DNA of 64,000 bases from an uncultured Oscillospiraceae bacterium (GTDB taxonomy: Bacteria; Bacillota; Clostridia; Oscillospirales; Oscillospiraceae), in the NCBI GenBank assembly GCA_947625285.1, contig CANQNS010000002.1, positions 1-64,000 on the forward strand. Reading direction: 5' to 3'. Shown piece by piece: positions 53,389-62,680 of this stretch. A program made the position numbers and the translations under genes. A model generated the notes under the pieces. That model had not been told where the DNA came from. It saw only the letters and a list, made by a program, of their open reading frames with translations, and searched no databases. Every line of letters starts with the position of its first letter. Position 1 is the stretch's first letter.

Positions 53389-54486
53389 ATGAATCGTCTT
53401 TTTGACACAAAATGGAAGCTGGCTGTCACCGGCCTGCTGTGCGGCGTGCTGGCGATCGTGCTGGCGGTGAGCGGCAACCCGGGCAACATGGCTATCTGCG
53501 TGGCCTGCTTCATCCGGGACATGGCCGGCAGTCTGAAGCTGCATACCGCGCCGGTGGTGCAGTATTACCGGCCGGAGATCGTGGGCTTCGTGTGCGGCTC
53601 CTTCCTGATCGCCCTGGCGACCAAGGAGTATCGGACCACCGCCGGTTCGTCCCCCGTGATCCGGTTCCTGCTGGGCTTCATCATGATGATCGGCGCGCTG
53701 GTGTTCCTGGGCTGCCCGCTGCGGATGCTGATCCGTATGGCCGCCGGCGACGCCAACGCCTATGTGGGCCTGGTGGGCTTTGCCGCCGGCATCGGCACCG
53801 GCTGCCTGTTCTTGAAGAAGGGCTTCAGCCTGGGCCGCGCCCATGAGGTGAAGAAGATCAACGGCGTCTTTCTGCCCGCGCTGCTGGTCGTGGGCCTGGT
53901 GGTGAGCCTGGCTACCGCGCTGTTCCCTGTCAGCGAGTCCGGCCCGGGCAGCATGCACGCGCCCGCTATCCTGGCGCTGGTGGTGGCGCTGGTGTTCGGA
54001 GCCCTGGCCCAGAAGAGCCGTATGTGCTTTGCCGGCGGGCTGCGGGACGTGTTTCTGATGAAGGACTTCTCTCTGTTGAGCATCCTGGGCGGTCTGTTCG
54101 GCGCGCTGCTGATCTACAACGTGGCTACCGGCAAGTTCCACTTCGGCTTCACCGGCCAGCCCATCGCCCACGCCCAGCACCTGTGGAACATACTGGGCAT
54201 GTATGCCGTAGGCTTTGCCGCCGTGCTGGCCGGCGGTTGCCCGCTGCGCCAGTTGATCCTGGCCGGCCAGGGCTCCTCCGACAGCGCCATCACGTTCCTG
54301 GGGCTGCTGGTGGGCGCCGCGTTTGCCCATAACTTTGGTCTGGCCGGCGCCGCCGCCGCGGCTGCCACCGAGACCACCGAGGCTGTGGCCGGCGGCCCCG
54401 CCACCGCGGGGAAGATCGTGCTGGTGTGCTGCATCGTGGTGCTGTTCATCATCGCCGCCACCAATCTGAACAAGCAAGAGCAATAA
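53389..54486 (+). CDS. yedE: YedE-family putative selenium transporter
   Basis: The 365-residue membrane protein has about ten helices and the two YeeE/YedE repeats with conserved cysteines: NPGNMAICVACFIRDMAGSLKL, FLGCPLRMLIRMAAGD, KSRMCFAGGLRDVF and GGCPLRQLILAGQG. YeeE relatives import thiosulfate; the longer YedE subgroup occurs with selenium genes and is thought to import selenium compounds. It has its own promoter and GAGGGAGGAAA site. A TusA-like gene follows directly, as expected. Confidence 0.88.
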   Translation: MNRLFDTKWKLAVTGLLCGVLAIVLAVSGNPGNMAICVACFIRDMAGSLKLHTAPVVQYYRPEIVGFVCGSFLIALATKEYRTTAGSSPVIRFLLGFIMMIGALVFLGCPLRMLIRMAAGDANAYVGLVGFAAGIGTGCLFLKKGFSLGRAHEVKKINGVFLPALLVVGLVVSLATALFPVSESGPGSMHAPAILALVVALVFGALAQKSRMCFAGGLRDVFLMKDFSLLSILGGLFGALLIYNVATGKFHFGFTGQPIAHAQHLWNILGMYAVGFAAVLAGGCPLRQLILAGQGSSDSAITFLGLLVGAAFAHNFGLAGAAAAAATETTEAVAGGPATAGKIVLVCCIVVLFIIAATNLNKQEQ

Positions 54487-54511
54487 GGGGACCGAAAAGG
54501 AGGGTCGGAAT

Positions 54512-54727
54512 ATGAGCGAGTATATCGAAGTGGATGTGAGAGGCCTGTCCTGCCCGGAGCCCGTGATGCTCACGGCGGCGGCCTTGAAGGCCAACCCCGG
54601 CAAGGGGCTGAAGATCCTGGCCAGCGAGGCCCATGTCCGCACCAATGTGGAAAAGCTGCTCAAGTCCAAAAAGGTGGATTTCACCTCTCAGGAAAAGGGC
54701 AGCGAGTTCGAGATCCTGACAAAATAA
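54512..54727 (+). CDS. TusA-like sulfur/selenium carrier
   Basis: The 71-residue protein carries DVRGLSCPEPVMLTAAALK with the active CPEP Cys of the SirA/TusA family. It could hold selenium or sulfur as a persulfide or perselenide for the adjacent transporter and SelD. It starts 26 bases after yedE with AAAGGAGGG upstream. Function in selenium use rests on the neighbourhood. Confidence 0.88.
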   Translation: MSEYIEVDVRGLSCPEPVMLTAAALKANPGKGLKILASEAHVRTNVEKLLKSKKVDFTSQEKGSEFEILTK

Positions 54728-54734
54728 AAGACGC

Positions 54735-54758
54735 AGGGACGGCCGAGCGGCCGTCCCT
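54735..54758 (+). terminator. Terminator-like hairpin after the TusA-like gene
   Basis: A 10-bp perfect stem (AGGGACGGCC / GGCCGTCCCT) lies eight bases after the stop codon; the following T-run (GTTAGCTTG) is weak. Confidence 0.55.
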
Positions 54759-54766
54759 GTTAGCTT

Positions 54767-54868
54767 GTCAAAAAACAAGTTTTTTGACCGCTATGATATA
54801 AACTGCTCGGCGGAAGTGAATCCCGCCGGCAGGAAGTCAAAAGCCTGCGTACAGCGGCTTTTGACTTC
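54767..54868. repeat. Two hairpins in the tusA-like/yedF gap
   Basis: A perfect palindrome GTCAAAAAAC-AA-GTTTTTTGAC (54767-54788) is followed by a 13-bp stem GAAGTCAAAAGCC / GGCTTTTGACTTC (54833-54845 with 54856-54868). The 217-base gap holds no gene. The arrangement looks like a small non-coding interspersed repeat, or a pair of terminators for convergent genes. Confidence 0.5.
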
Positions 54869-54944
54869 ACGCGCGGGAATGCCGCGCGGCTCGCCCTGAC
54901 CGGGCTTCGCGCCCGTTCATCGTTCATTTTCCTTGTGCTTTTGC

Positions 54945-55535
54945 TCAGGGGCGGATGACAAGGCGCGCCGTGGTGAGCGTCTGCACGATGTCGTACATAT
55001 TCGACACCGTTCCCACCCGCAGCTTTTCCGTCAGGCCGTAGAAGTTCAGACAGGTGCCGCAGGTGGCGATCTTCACCCCGGCCTGCTCCAGCGCCTGCAG
55101 ATCGGCCAGGCTGTCGGAGCCCTCGCAAGTGACGAAGGCGCCGGAATTGTAGCAGATGATCTGCTCAGGCAGCTCCGTGGCGTTTGTCAGGGCGAAGATG
55201 AAGCTCTTCATCAACGCCTTGCCCAACTGCTCGTCGCCGCCGCCCATGGCGTTGGAGGAGATCACGACCACGGACCCGGCGGCCGCAGCGGCCTCCGGCT
55301 GCTCCGCGCCTGCGGCCTTGACCTGGATGTTGACCTGGTAGACGTTCTCGCCGGTCTGGGAACTGCTGACGGCAAGGCCGCTGGAGGAGGCCAGCTTTGT
55401 CAGGTTCTTCACCGCCGTTTCGTTATCCACCAGCACGGCCAGCTCCCCGTCCCCGGTGAACTGTGCCAGAGCCTTTTTGGCGTTTACCACGGGCAGCGGG
55501 CACGCCTGCCCCCGGCAGTCGAGAGTTTTATTCAT
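54945..55535 (-). CDS. yedF: YedF selenium metabolism protein
   Basis: The 196-residue protein joins an N-terminal TusA-like domain (KTLDCRGQACPLPVVNAKKAL, with CPLP Cys) to a DsrE-like domain (VVVISSNAMGGGDEQLGKALMK, then CYNSGAFVTCEGSDSL and IATCGTCLNFYGL). This is the selenium-metabolism YedF of anaerobes. Start at 55535 gives the family N-terminus; upstream ATG (55586) has no support. The gene converges on the TusA-like gene. Confidence 0.9.
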   Translation of the reverse strand: MNKTLDCRGQACPLPVVNAKKALAQFTGDGELAVLVDNETAVKNLTKLASSSGLAVSSSQTGENVYQVNIQVKAAGAEQPEAAAAAGSVVVISSNAMGGGDEQLGKALMKSFIFALTNATELPEQIICYNSGAFVTCEGSDSLADLQALEQAGVKIATCGTCLNFYGLTEKLRVGTVSNMYDIVQTLTTARLVIRP

Positions 55536-55650
55536 AACGGCGCATCTCCCTTCGATCCATATGTATTCGTGCCGCCATTGTAGCATTTGGAGGGGCCGGG
55601 TGTAAAATCGGGAAACCCGATAGGAGGGGTGCGGTTATAGAGTATGATGA

Positions 55651-55686
55651 TAAAACACGGCCCGAAGGGGACGTCCCTTCAGGCCG
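55651..55686 (-). terminator. Terminator of the TetR gene
   Basis: A stem (CGGCCTGAAGGG / CCCCTTCGGGCCG on the minus strand) is followed by TGTTTTATC, eight bases after the TetR stop codon. Confidence 0.7.
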
Positions 55687-55693
55687 CGGGTGT

Positions 55694-56383
55694 TCAAAGG
55701 TCTACCAGATAGTGCAGGCTCTGCAAAAACCAGGCGGTCAGCTCCGCGCTGTCCAGGGACTGGTCGGCGCACCGTCTTTGCAGCAGGCTGCGGAACACGG
55801 AGGCGATGATGGAGTTGACCATGGGGAGATTTTCCCCGGTGAGGCGCGTTTTTTCCTCCTGGACCATGGGGGAGGTGAGGCGCAGGCAGCGTTCTTCAAA
55901 GTTGGCGCCGCAGTACATCTCGTCCAGGACCGGGGCGTAGGCGTCCTTTTCCTCCGGGAACAGCTCGAAATACCGATCCAGAAGCTCCGGCAGGTCGCCG
56001 CTGTACCGGCCGAAGAAAAACAGGCGGAAAACGTCCGGCTGCTGAAAGGCGCTGTCGCAAAAATACGCCCAGACGGCGAAAAAGCCGTCGTAAACGGACA
56101 GGTCGGACCGGCGCAGCCGGGCCAGTTCCCGGGTGTAGTCCGCGAAAAAGGGCACGCAGGCCAGAGACAGGAGCCGCTCCTCATCCTTAAAATAGGTGTA
56201 GATGGTGGAGTTGTGGTAGCCGGCCCGCTCCGCGATCTTCCGAACGGAGAGACTGCCCAGGCCCTGCTCCAGCGCAAGCTGCCGCGCCGCCGCGACGAAG
56301 CGCGCCGTCCGCGTCTGCTTGGCGGAGGGCCTGAACGGGGCCGATGTTTTTTTCGGGGAGGGGCGACGGGGCATCACAGTCAT
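55694..56383 (-). CDS. TetR/AcrR-family regulator
   Basis: The N-terminal helix-turn-helix (ARQLALEQGLGSLSVRKIAERAGYHNSTIYTYFKDEERLLSLA) is classic TetR. The C-terminal ligand domain is typical in length (229 residues total) but gives no hint about the ligand. It has a near-consensus promoter and is divergent from trxB, so it may control the trx-grd genes or itself; that is inference. The N-terminus carries a basic extension of about 25 residues. Confidence 0.85.
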   Translation of the reverse strand: MTVMPRRPSPKKTSAPFRPSAKQTRTARFVAAARQLALEQGLGSLSVRKIAERAGYHNSTIYTYFKDEERLLSLACVPFFADYTRELARLRRSDLSVYDGFFAVWAYFCDSAFQQPDVFRLFFFGRYSGDLPELLDRYFELFPEEKDAYAPVLDEMYCGANFEERCLRLTSPMVQEEKTRLTGENLPMVNSIIASVFRSLLQRRCADQSLDSAELTAWFLQSLHYLVDL

Positions 56384-56454
56384 CTCGGATCGGCAGAAAT
56401 ATAGGGAATTACGATATATTCCGTGAAATATCAGTGATTTAAATAATTAGCTGT

Positions 56455-56483
56455 ATCATAGCATACCCACCATTTTCTGTCAA
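56455..56483 (-). promoter_or_regulatory. Promoter of the TetR gene
   Basis: On the minus strand TTGACA and TATGAT are 17 bases apart. The stretch just downstream (56409-56440) is AT-rich with imperfect dyad symmetry and may hold an operator. Confidence 0.8.
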
Positions 56484-56583
56484 TAGCGGTCCGGCCGCTG
56501 GCGGGCGTATCGGCAGGGGAACCGCCGAGGGGAGAGGGCAGAACGATATTTTATAGGGTTTTTCTATATATTGCCGGTTCTTA

Positions 56584-56612
56584 TTGACACTACCGGCATT
56601 CCTTGATAGAAT
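56584..56612 (+). promoter_or_regulatory. Promoter of trxB-trxA-grdA
   Basis: A perfect TTGACA and TAGAAT are 17 bases apart. The leader to the trxB start is about 250 bases; it contains AAGCGCGCTT (56632-56641) and several GC-rich dyads. I see no glycine-riboswitch core in it. Confidence 0.8.
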
Positions 56613-56871
56613 TTGTACATATTTTAATTATAAGCGCGCTTGAACGTTGGAAAAAGCGGCAAATTTGCACATTGCGTGGAAAGGGCTGCGGTTTTCCGGC
56701 GATTTGGCGTCGGCTGTTGACGAGCGGTGAAAACTGCGTTATCATACTCTCCGGCCGCCGGTTTTGGACCGGCACGCCGGGGCATGCTTTCATATAGTTG
56801 CGTCCATTATTGCGTCCATTTTGCGCCGGAGCTCCGGCTCTGGTTTGATATTTTACAAAGGGAGAAGATCT

Positions 56872-57819
56872 ATGGACAAGATTTATGACGTCATCGTCCT
56901 GGGCGCGGGCCCGGGCGGACTGGCGGCGGGCCTGTACTCCGGCCGTGCGCGCCTGTCCACGCTGATCATCGAGAAAGGCCGGGACGGCGGCCAGATCGCC
57001 ATCACCAACGACATCGAGAACTACCCCGGCCAGGTGCTGGAGGGGGAGAGCGGCCCCAGCCTGGTGGACCGCATGACGAAGCAGTGTGAGAACTTCGGCT
57101 GCGAGCGCGCCGCGGACACCATCAAGTCCGTGGAGCTGGACGGCGATGTGAAGGTGCTCACCGGGGCCAAGGACACCTATAAGGGAAAGACCCTCATCAT
57201 CGCCACCGGCGCCTATCCCCGGCCCATCGGCTGCAAGGGCGAGCAGGAGTACATGGGCAAAGGCGTCAGCTACTGCGCCACCTGCGACGCCAACTTCTTC
57301 GAGGACCTGGAGGTCTACGTGGTGGGCGGCGGCGACGCCGCTGTGGAAGAGGCCATGTACCTGACCAAGTTCGCCCGGAAGGTGACCATCATCCACCGGC
57401 GGGACGAGCTTCGGGCGGCCAAGTCCATCCAGGAGCGGGCCTTTAAGAACGACAAGCTCCACTTCATGTGGGACACCGTGGTGGAAGAGCTGGGCGGCGA
57501 CGAGATCCTGCAGACCATGAAGGTGAAGAACCTCAAGACCGGCGAGGAGACCGTCTACGAGGCGGACGAGGACGACGGGCTGTTCGGCGTGTTCGGCTTC
57601 ATCGGCCGGGTCCCCAACTCCGCCATGTTCCAGGACACGGGCCTGGAGATGGACAGGGCCGGCTATATCCCCACGGACGAGGATATGCACACCAACATCC
57701 CCGGCGTTTTCGCCGCCGGCGATGTGCGGGTCAAGAGCCTGCGCCAAGTGGTGACCGCGGCTGCCGACGGAGCCATTGCCGCCACCCAGGCTGAAAAATA
57801 TATCAACGAACACGCTTAA
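56872..57819 (+). CDS. trxB: Thioredoxin reductase
   Basis: The 315-residue flavoprotein has FAD motif [14 protein letters not shown], redox-active CATC in [19 protein letters not shown]-site [15 protein letters not shown] and the C-terminal [19 protein letters not shown]. It reduces the adjacent thioredoxin, which supplies electrons to glycine reductase. Start at 56872 follows AAAGGGAG; upstream codons are not conserved. It is 14 bases from trxA. Confidence 0.95.
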   Translation: MDKIYDVIVLGAGPGGLAAGLYSGRARLSTLIIEKGRDGGQIAITNDIENYPGQVLEGESGPSLVDRMTKQCENFGCERAADTIKSVELDGDVKVLTGAKDTYKGKTLIIATGAYPRPIGCKGEQEYMGKGVSYCATCDANFFEDLEVYVVGGGDAAVEEAMYLTKFARKVTIIHRRDELRAAKSIQERAFKNDKLHFMWDTVVEELGGDEILQTMKVKNLKTGEETVYEADEDDGLFGVFGFIGRVPNSAMFQDTGLEMDRAGYIPTDEDMHTNIPGVFAAGDVRVKSLRQVVTAAADGAIAATQAEKYINEHA

Positions 57820-57833
57820 GGAGGATCATTGCA

Positions 57834-58154
57834 ATGTTGGAGCTTGACAAGACCAATTTCGAGGATGAGGTACTGAAGGCCGAGGGGTACGTTTTCGTGG
57901 ACTTCTTTGGCGACGGCTGCGAGCCCTGCAAGGCTCTGATGCCCTTTGTCCACGCCCTGGCGGACGAGTACGACGGCAAGCTGAAGTTCTGCCAGCTGAA
58001 CACCACCAAGGCCCGCCGCCTGGCTATCGCCCAGAAGGTGCTGGGGCTGCCCGTCATGGCTATCTACAAGGACGGCGCGAAGGTGGAGGAGCTGGTGAAG
58101 GACGACGCCACCGAGGAGAATATCCGCAAGCTGGTGGAGAAGTACGCCTCCTGA
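57834..58154 (+). CDS. trxA: Thioredoxin with CEPC active site
   Basis: The 106-residue protein has the thioredoxin fold, but the active site is [10 protein letters not shown] instead of WCGPC: the Trp is missing and Gly-Pro is Glu-Pro. Atypical thioredoxins of this kind occur in grd operons and serve selenoprotein A. The cis-Pro loop [10 protein letters not shown] is present. It sits between trxB and grdA. Confidence 0.93.
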   Translation: MLELDKTNFEDEVLKAEGYVFVDFFGDGCEPCKALMPFVHALADEYDGKLKFCQLNTTKARRLAIAQKVLGLPVMAIYKDGAKVEELVKDDATEENIRKLVEKYAS

Positions 58155-58255
58155 CGTCCCCGGGGGACCCATGATCTGCTTATTTCACCCCCTTGCCCCG
58201 GCAAATGGGTGAGGGGGATCGAAATAAACCATTCTTGAAGAAAGGAGAAATCGAA

Positions 58256-58729
58256 ATGGCGATCCTGAAAGATAAAAAGGTCGTGATCATTGGCGACCGC
58301 GACGGAATCCCGGGTCCTGCGATCGCGGCATGCGTTGAAAGCGCCGGCGGAGAGGTCGTGTTCTCTTCCACCGAGTGCTTTGTGTGAACGAGCGCAGGCG
58401 CAATGGATCTTGAGAACCAGCGGCGGGTCAAAGAATTTGCCGAAAAGTATGGCCCGGAAAATGTCGTGGTAGTTCTCGGCGCCTCCGAGGGCGAGGCCGC
58501 AGGCCTGGCCGCGGAGACCGTGACTGCCGGCGATCCGACGTTCGCAGGTCCGTTGACAGGGGTCCAGCTTGGACTCACGGTTTACCATGTTTGCGAGCCC
58601 GAGATCAAAGAAGAGTTTGATCCGGACGTTTACGAGGATCAGATCAGCATGATGGAGATGGTCCTGGATGTTGACGACATCGTAAACGAGATGAGCGCAA
58701 TCAGGGATGAGTACTGCAAGTACTTGTAA
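58256..58729 (+). CDS. grdA: Glycine reductase selenoprotein A
   Basis: GrdA carries the carboxymethyl group on selenocysteine to GrdC/D. The TGA at 58385-58387 is residue 44, in the family motif [18 protein letters not shown]. Before it are [22 protein letters not shown] and after it the rest of a 157-residue protein, the right length. AAAGGAG precedes the ATG. Automated gene calling would give two short pieces. A terminator follows. Confidence 0.96.
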
Positions 58730-58784
58730 GAAGAATTGAACTGGAGAGCACTTCACGCGCTTTCTGATTCGAGGACTCGAAACG

Positions 58785-58815
58785 AAGGCGGTGAGTGTTA
58801 CGCTCACCGCCTTTT
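58785..58815 (+). terminator. Terminator between grdA and grdC
   Basis: A 9-bp perfect stem GGCGGTGAG / CTCACCGCC with AA/TT extensions is followed by TTTTG. It could reduce readthrough into grdC, so selenoprotein A may be made in excess. Confidence 0.75.
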
Positions 58816-58864
58816 GTTGCATAGAGATTCTCAATATATACGATATTAAGGTAGGTATTTTTCT

Positions 58865-60406
58865 ATGAATGCTGTTATCAAAGGTGCCAGCTATATCCTG
58901 GCGCACGTGCCGGGTATGGTGATCCACAACGGGTCCACCCAGATCACAGAGCGCATCGTCAATCCCGAGTCGGAGTACCTCAAGCAGCTTCCGGAGCACC
59001 TGCGCACCTATCAGCAGGCTGTGGAGTATTGGCCCAATCAGGTCTACATCGGCAACAAGACCCCGGAGGAGCTGGCCGGGGTGGAGTTCCCTTACTACGA
59101 CAAGCCCCTGGCCGGCGCGGGCCGCTACGGAAAGTTCGGAGAGATCATGCCCGAAGCGGAGTTTCTGCTGCTGATGCAGTGCGCGGACGTGTTCGACGTG
59201 CTGCTGCTGGAGAAGGGCTTCGTGGCCGCCCACAGGGACGAGCTGGCCGCCGATCCCGTCATCACCGAGGACATCGCGGCCCGCGTCAAGGAGGGCGCGG
59301 AGGCCGCCGACATCGAGCGCTTTGTCAAGGAGGAGCACGCCGAGGGGCTGTACGCCGACGGCAAGCTGGTGGGCTGCGTCAAGCGCGCCCACGACATCGA
59401 CGTGAACCTGAATGCCGAGGTCATGCATGAGAACCTTGTCAACAAGGCCAGCAACACCCTGGCGCTGCTGTACGCCGTGCGTAACGCGGGTATCGAAAAG
59501 ACCGACGTGGAGTACGTCATCGACTGCTCCGAGGAGGCCTGCGGCGATATGAACCAGCGCGGCGGCGGCAACTTCGCCAAGGCCGCCGCGGAGATCGCCG
59601 GGCTGATGAACGCCACCGGCTCCGACAGCCGCGGCTTCTGCGCGGGCCCGTCCCACGCCATGGTGGAGGCGGCTGCGCTGGTGAAGGCCGGCGCCTACAA
59701 GACCGTCGCCGTCACCGGCGGCGGCTGCACCGCCAAGCTGGGCATGAACGGCAAGGACCATGTGAAGAAGGGCCTGCCCGCGCTGGAGGACTGCCTGGGC
59801 GGATTCTGCGTGATCCTGACCGCCAACGACGGCGTGAACCCGGAGGTCAATCTGGACATCCTGGGCCGCCATACCGTGGGCACCGGCTCCGCGCCCCAGA
59901 ACGTCATCGGCTCTCTGGTGGCCGATCCCCTGGAGCGCAACGGCCTGAAGATCACCGACATCGACAAGTACTCTCCCGAGATGCAGAACCCCGATATCAC
60001 CAAGCCCGCGGGAGCCGGCGACGTGCCCCAGTCCAACTATAAGATGATCGCGGCGCTGGCCGTCAAGCGGGGCGAGCTGGAGAAGAAGGATCTGGCGACC
60101 TTCGCCTCCAAGCACGGCCTGGTGGGCTTCGCTCCCACCCAGGGCCACATCCCCTCCGGCGTGCCCTATATCGGCTTTGCCCGGGAGGACATCCTGGCCG
60201 GGAAGATCCGCAACGCCATGATCATCGGCAAGGGCAGCCTGTTTTTGGGCCGTATGACTAACCTGTTCGACGGCGTGTCCTTCGTCATCCAGGCCAACAC
60301 CGCCGCTGAGCAGTCCGCCCAGTCCGGCGTGAGCGAGTCCCAGGTGCGCGGCATGATCGCGGACGCCATGAAGGAATTCGCCGCCGTGCTGATGGCGAAA
60401 GAGTAA
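58865..60406 (+). CDS. grdC: Glycine reductase component C beta subunit
   Basis: The 513-residue protein has the thiolase-related GrdC motifs: VIHNGSTQITERI, IDCSEEACGDMNQRGGGNFAK, FCAGPSHAMVEAAALV and VTGGGCTAKLGMNGKDH. With GrdD it converts the carboxymethyl-Sec of GrdA through a thioester to acetyl phosphate, which yields ATP via acetate kinase. The start ATG follows AAGGTAGG. Confidence 0.95.
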   Translation: MNAVIKGASYILAHVPGMVIHNGSTQITERIVNPESEYLKQLPEHLRTYQQAVEYWPNQVYIGNKTPEELAGVEFPYYDKPLAGAGRYGKFGEIMPEAEFLLLMQCADVFDVLLLEKGFVAAHRDELAADPVITEDIAARVKEGAEAADIERFVKEEHAEGLYADGKLVGCVKRAHDIDVNLNAEVMHENLVNKASNTLALLYAVRNAGIEKTDVEYVIDCSEEACGDMNQRGGGNFAKAAAEIAGLMNATGSDSRGFCAGPSHAMVEAAALVKAGAYKTVAVTGGGCTAKLGMNGKDHVKKGLPALEDCLGGFCVILTANDGVNPEVNLDILGRHTVGTGSAPQNVIGSLVADPLERNGLKITDIDKYSPEMQNPDITKPAGAGDVPQSNYKMIAALAVKRGELEKKDLATFASKHGLVGFAPTQGHIPSGVPYIGFAREDILAGKIRNAMIIGKGSLFLGRMTNLFDGVSFVIQANTAAEQSAQSGVSESQVRGMIADAMKEFAAVLMAKE

Positions 60407-60419
60407 GGCGGGACGAGCC

Positions 60420-61574
60420 ATGGCAGAAAAGATCGAAAAAATCATTGCCGAGACCTTCCTGGAGATGGCGGAGGGCCTGCAGAGCGGCAATTACGGGAAG
60501 AAGCCGAAGATCGCCCTGACGGGCATGGGCTCCGAGCACGGCGAGGCCAACGCCATGGCCGCCGCCGTGGAGGCCGCCCGTGACGGCGTGGAGGTGTGGT
60601 ATATCGGCTCTCTGGAGGCCCAGGGCGTGAAGACTGTCCATGTGGCCGACGACGAGGAGGGCCACGCCAAGATGGAGCAGCTTCTCAAAAGCGGCGAGAT
60701 AGACGGCGCGGTCACCATGCACTTCCCGTTCCCCATCGGCGTTTCCACCGTGGGGCTGGCCGTCACGCCGGGCTTCGGTAGGCAGATGTATCTGGCAAAC
60801 ACCACCGGCACGTCCAGCACCGACCGGATCGAGGGCATGGTCCGCAACGCCATCGCCGGCATCATCACGGCCAAAGCCTGCGGCACGGCGGACCCCAGCG
60901 TGGGCATCCTGAACGTGGACGGCGCCCGCCAGACCGAGAAGGTCCTCAAGCAGCTCCAGGAAAACGGCTATCCCATCCGCTTTGCCGAGTCCGCCCGGGC
61001 CGACGGCGGCGCGGTGATGCGCGGAAACGACGTGCTCCAGGGGTCGGCGGACGTGATGGTCATGGACTCTCTGACCGGCAACGTGCTGAGTAAGCTCCTC
61101 AGCGCCTACGCCACCGGCGGCAGCTTTGAGGCCGTGGGCTCCGGCTACGGGCCCGGCATCGGTGAGGGCTATGAGCAGCTGGTGATGATCATCTCCCGGG
61201 CCTCCGGCGCGCCGGTGATCGCAAACGCCATCCGCTTCGCGGCCCGGCTGGTGCGGGGCAGGGTGTTCGAGGTGGCAAAGGCGGAGTTCGCCGCCGCCAA
61301 CAAGGCGGGGCTGAAGGAGCTTCTTGCCGCCCAGAAGAGCACCGCCAAGGGCAAGGAGGAGAAGGAAACCGTCGCCGCGCCGCCCGCGGAGGTGGTGACC
61401 GCCTCCATCCCCGGCATCGAGGTCATGGACCTGGACGACGCGGTGGCCGTACTGTGGAAGCTGGGCGTCTACGCGGAGAGCGGCATGGGCTGCACCGGCC
61501 CCATCGTGCTGGTGAGCGAGGCAAATAAGGACAAAGCCCTGGAGGCCCTCAAGGCCGCCGGCTACGTGGGCTGA
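60420..61574 (+). CDS. grdD: Glycine reductase component C alpha subunit
   Basis: The 384-residue protein resembles phosphate acetyltransferase-like GrdD: KIALTGMGSEHGEANAMAAAVEAARDGV, TVGLAVTPGFGRQMYLANTTGTSSTDRIEGM, GGAVMRGNDVLQGSADVMVMDSLTGNVLSK. Near the C-terminus is an ESGMGCTGPIVLVSE stretch with the conserved Cys. It follows grdC by 13 bases and works with it as acetyl-phosphate-forming component. Confidence 0.95.
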   Translation: MAEKIEKIIAETFLEMAEGLQSGNYGKKPKIALTGMGSEHGEANAMAAAVEAARDGVEVWYIGSLEAQGVKTVHVADDEEGHAKMEQLLKSGEIDGAVTMHFPFPIGVSTVGLAVTPGFGRQMYLANTTGTSSTDRIEGMVRNAIAGIITAKACGTADPSVGILNVDGARQTEKVLKQLQENGYPIRFAESARADGGAVMRGNDVLQGSADVMVMDSLTGNVLSKLLSAYATGGSFEAVGSGYGPGIGEGYEQLVMIISRASGAPVIANAIRFAARLVRGRVFEVAKAEFAAANKAGLKELLAAQKSTAKGKEEKETVAAPPAEVVTASIPGIEVMDLDDAVAVLWKLGVYAESGMGCTGPIVLVSEANKDKALEALKAAGYVG

Positions 61575-61612
61575 CAGGCCCGCGGATAAAGCATCGAAAG
61601 GAGGTGGTACGC

Positions 61613-62653
61613 ATGGCGGAAAAGGTGCGTCTGACGCAGATGACGAAAGCGGCGGGTTGAGCGGCAAAGATAGGTCCTGAGACCCTTGCTCAGGTCATGA
61701 GCAAGCTGCCGGCATTTGCAGATGAAAACCTTTTGGTCGGCGTTGCCACCTCTGACGACGCCGCCGTATACCGCGTGACGGACGACGCCGCGCTGATCCA
61801 GACGGTGGATTTCTTCACCCCCGTGGTGGACGACCCCTATACGTTCGGCCAGATCGCGGCGGCCAACGCCCTGAGCGACGTGTACGCCATGGGCGGCACG
61901 GCCAAAGTCGCGCTGAATCTGGTGGGCTTTCCCGGCTGCCTGGACCCCTCTATTTTGGGGGAGATCATGGCGGGCGGCGCGGCCAAGGTGAAGGAGGCCG
62001 GCGCCGTGCTGGTGGGCGGCCACTCCATCCAGACGGAGGAGCCGCTGTACGGCCTTTGCGTCACCGGCTTCGTCCACCCGGAGCGGATATGGAAGAACTT
62101 CGGGGCCCGGCCGGGCGACGCGCTGATCCTCACCAAGCAGATCGGCTCCGGCATCATCAACACCGCCGTGAAGGGCGATCTGGCCTCGGAGCAGGCCCAG
62201 CGGGAGGCGGTCACGGTCATGGCCTCTCTCAACCGCAGGGCGAAGGAGGCCGTGGAGGGGTTGCCTATCCACGCCTGTACGGACGTGACAGGTTTCGGGC
62301 TTTTGGGCCACGCCGTGGAGATGAGCGAGGCCAGCGATGTGACGCTGGTGCTGGACACCGAACGCATCCCCCTGATCGGGGAGGCGGAGGACTACGCGGC
62401 GATGGGCCTGGTGCCCGCCGGCGCCTACCGAAACAGGGGTTATTACCTGGATAAAGTAGACGTGGGCGGCGTGCGCGAGTCCATGGTGGACATGCTCTTC
62501 GACCCCCAGACCTCCGGCGGGTTGCTGATCAGCCTGGACGCCGACGCGGCGGAAAAGGCCATGCACCGTCTGGCCGACGCGGGGCTGGACACCGCCTTCG
62601 CGGTGATCGGACACGCGGCGGAGAAGAGCGGCAAGCTCATCCGGCTGGTCTGA
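61613..62653 (+). CDS. selD: Selenophosphate synthetase, itself a selenoprotein
   Basis: SelD makes selenophosphate from selenide and ATP. The TGA at 61658-61660 is residue 16 in TKAAG-U-AAKIGPE, the place of the catalytic Cys/Sec in all SelD. The full product of 346 residues has SDDAAVYRV, DFFTPVVDDPYTFGQIAAANALSD, GGHSIQTEEPLYGL and TDVTGFGLLGHAVEM. GAAAGGAGG precedes the ATG. Without recoding the gene would appear to start at 61697 with the active site lost. Confidence 0.96.
61658..61694 (+). promoter_or_regulatory. SECIS-like element of selD
   Basis: A 6-bp stem CCTGAG / CTCAGG with loop ACCCTTG lies 15 bases after the TGA. Size and distance fit a bacterial SECIS hairpin bound by SelB. 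Confidence 0.65.
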
Positions 62654-62680
62654 AAGGTTTTCTATGCAAAGCAAGAACGA

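Noticed and set aside
56613..56871. Long trxB leader considered as a glycine riboswitch.
   Set aside because: I did not find the conserved GGAGAG / CCGAAGG / CTCTCAGG-type core of the glycine aptamer on the plus strand; only unrelated GC-rich dyads are present.
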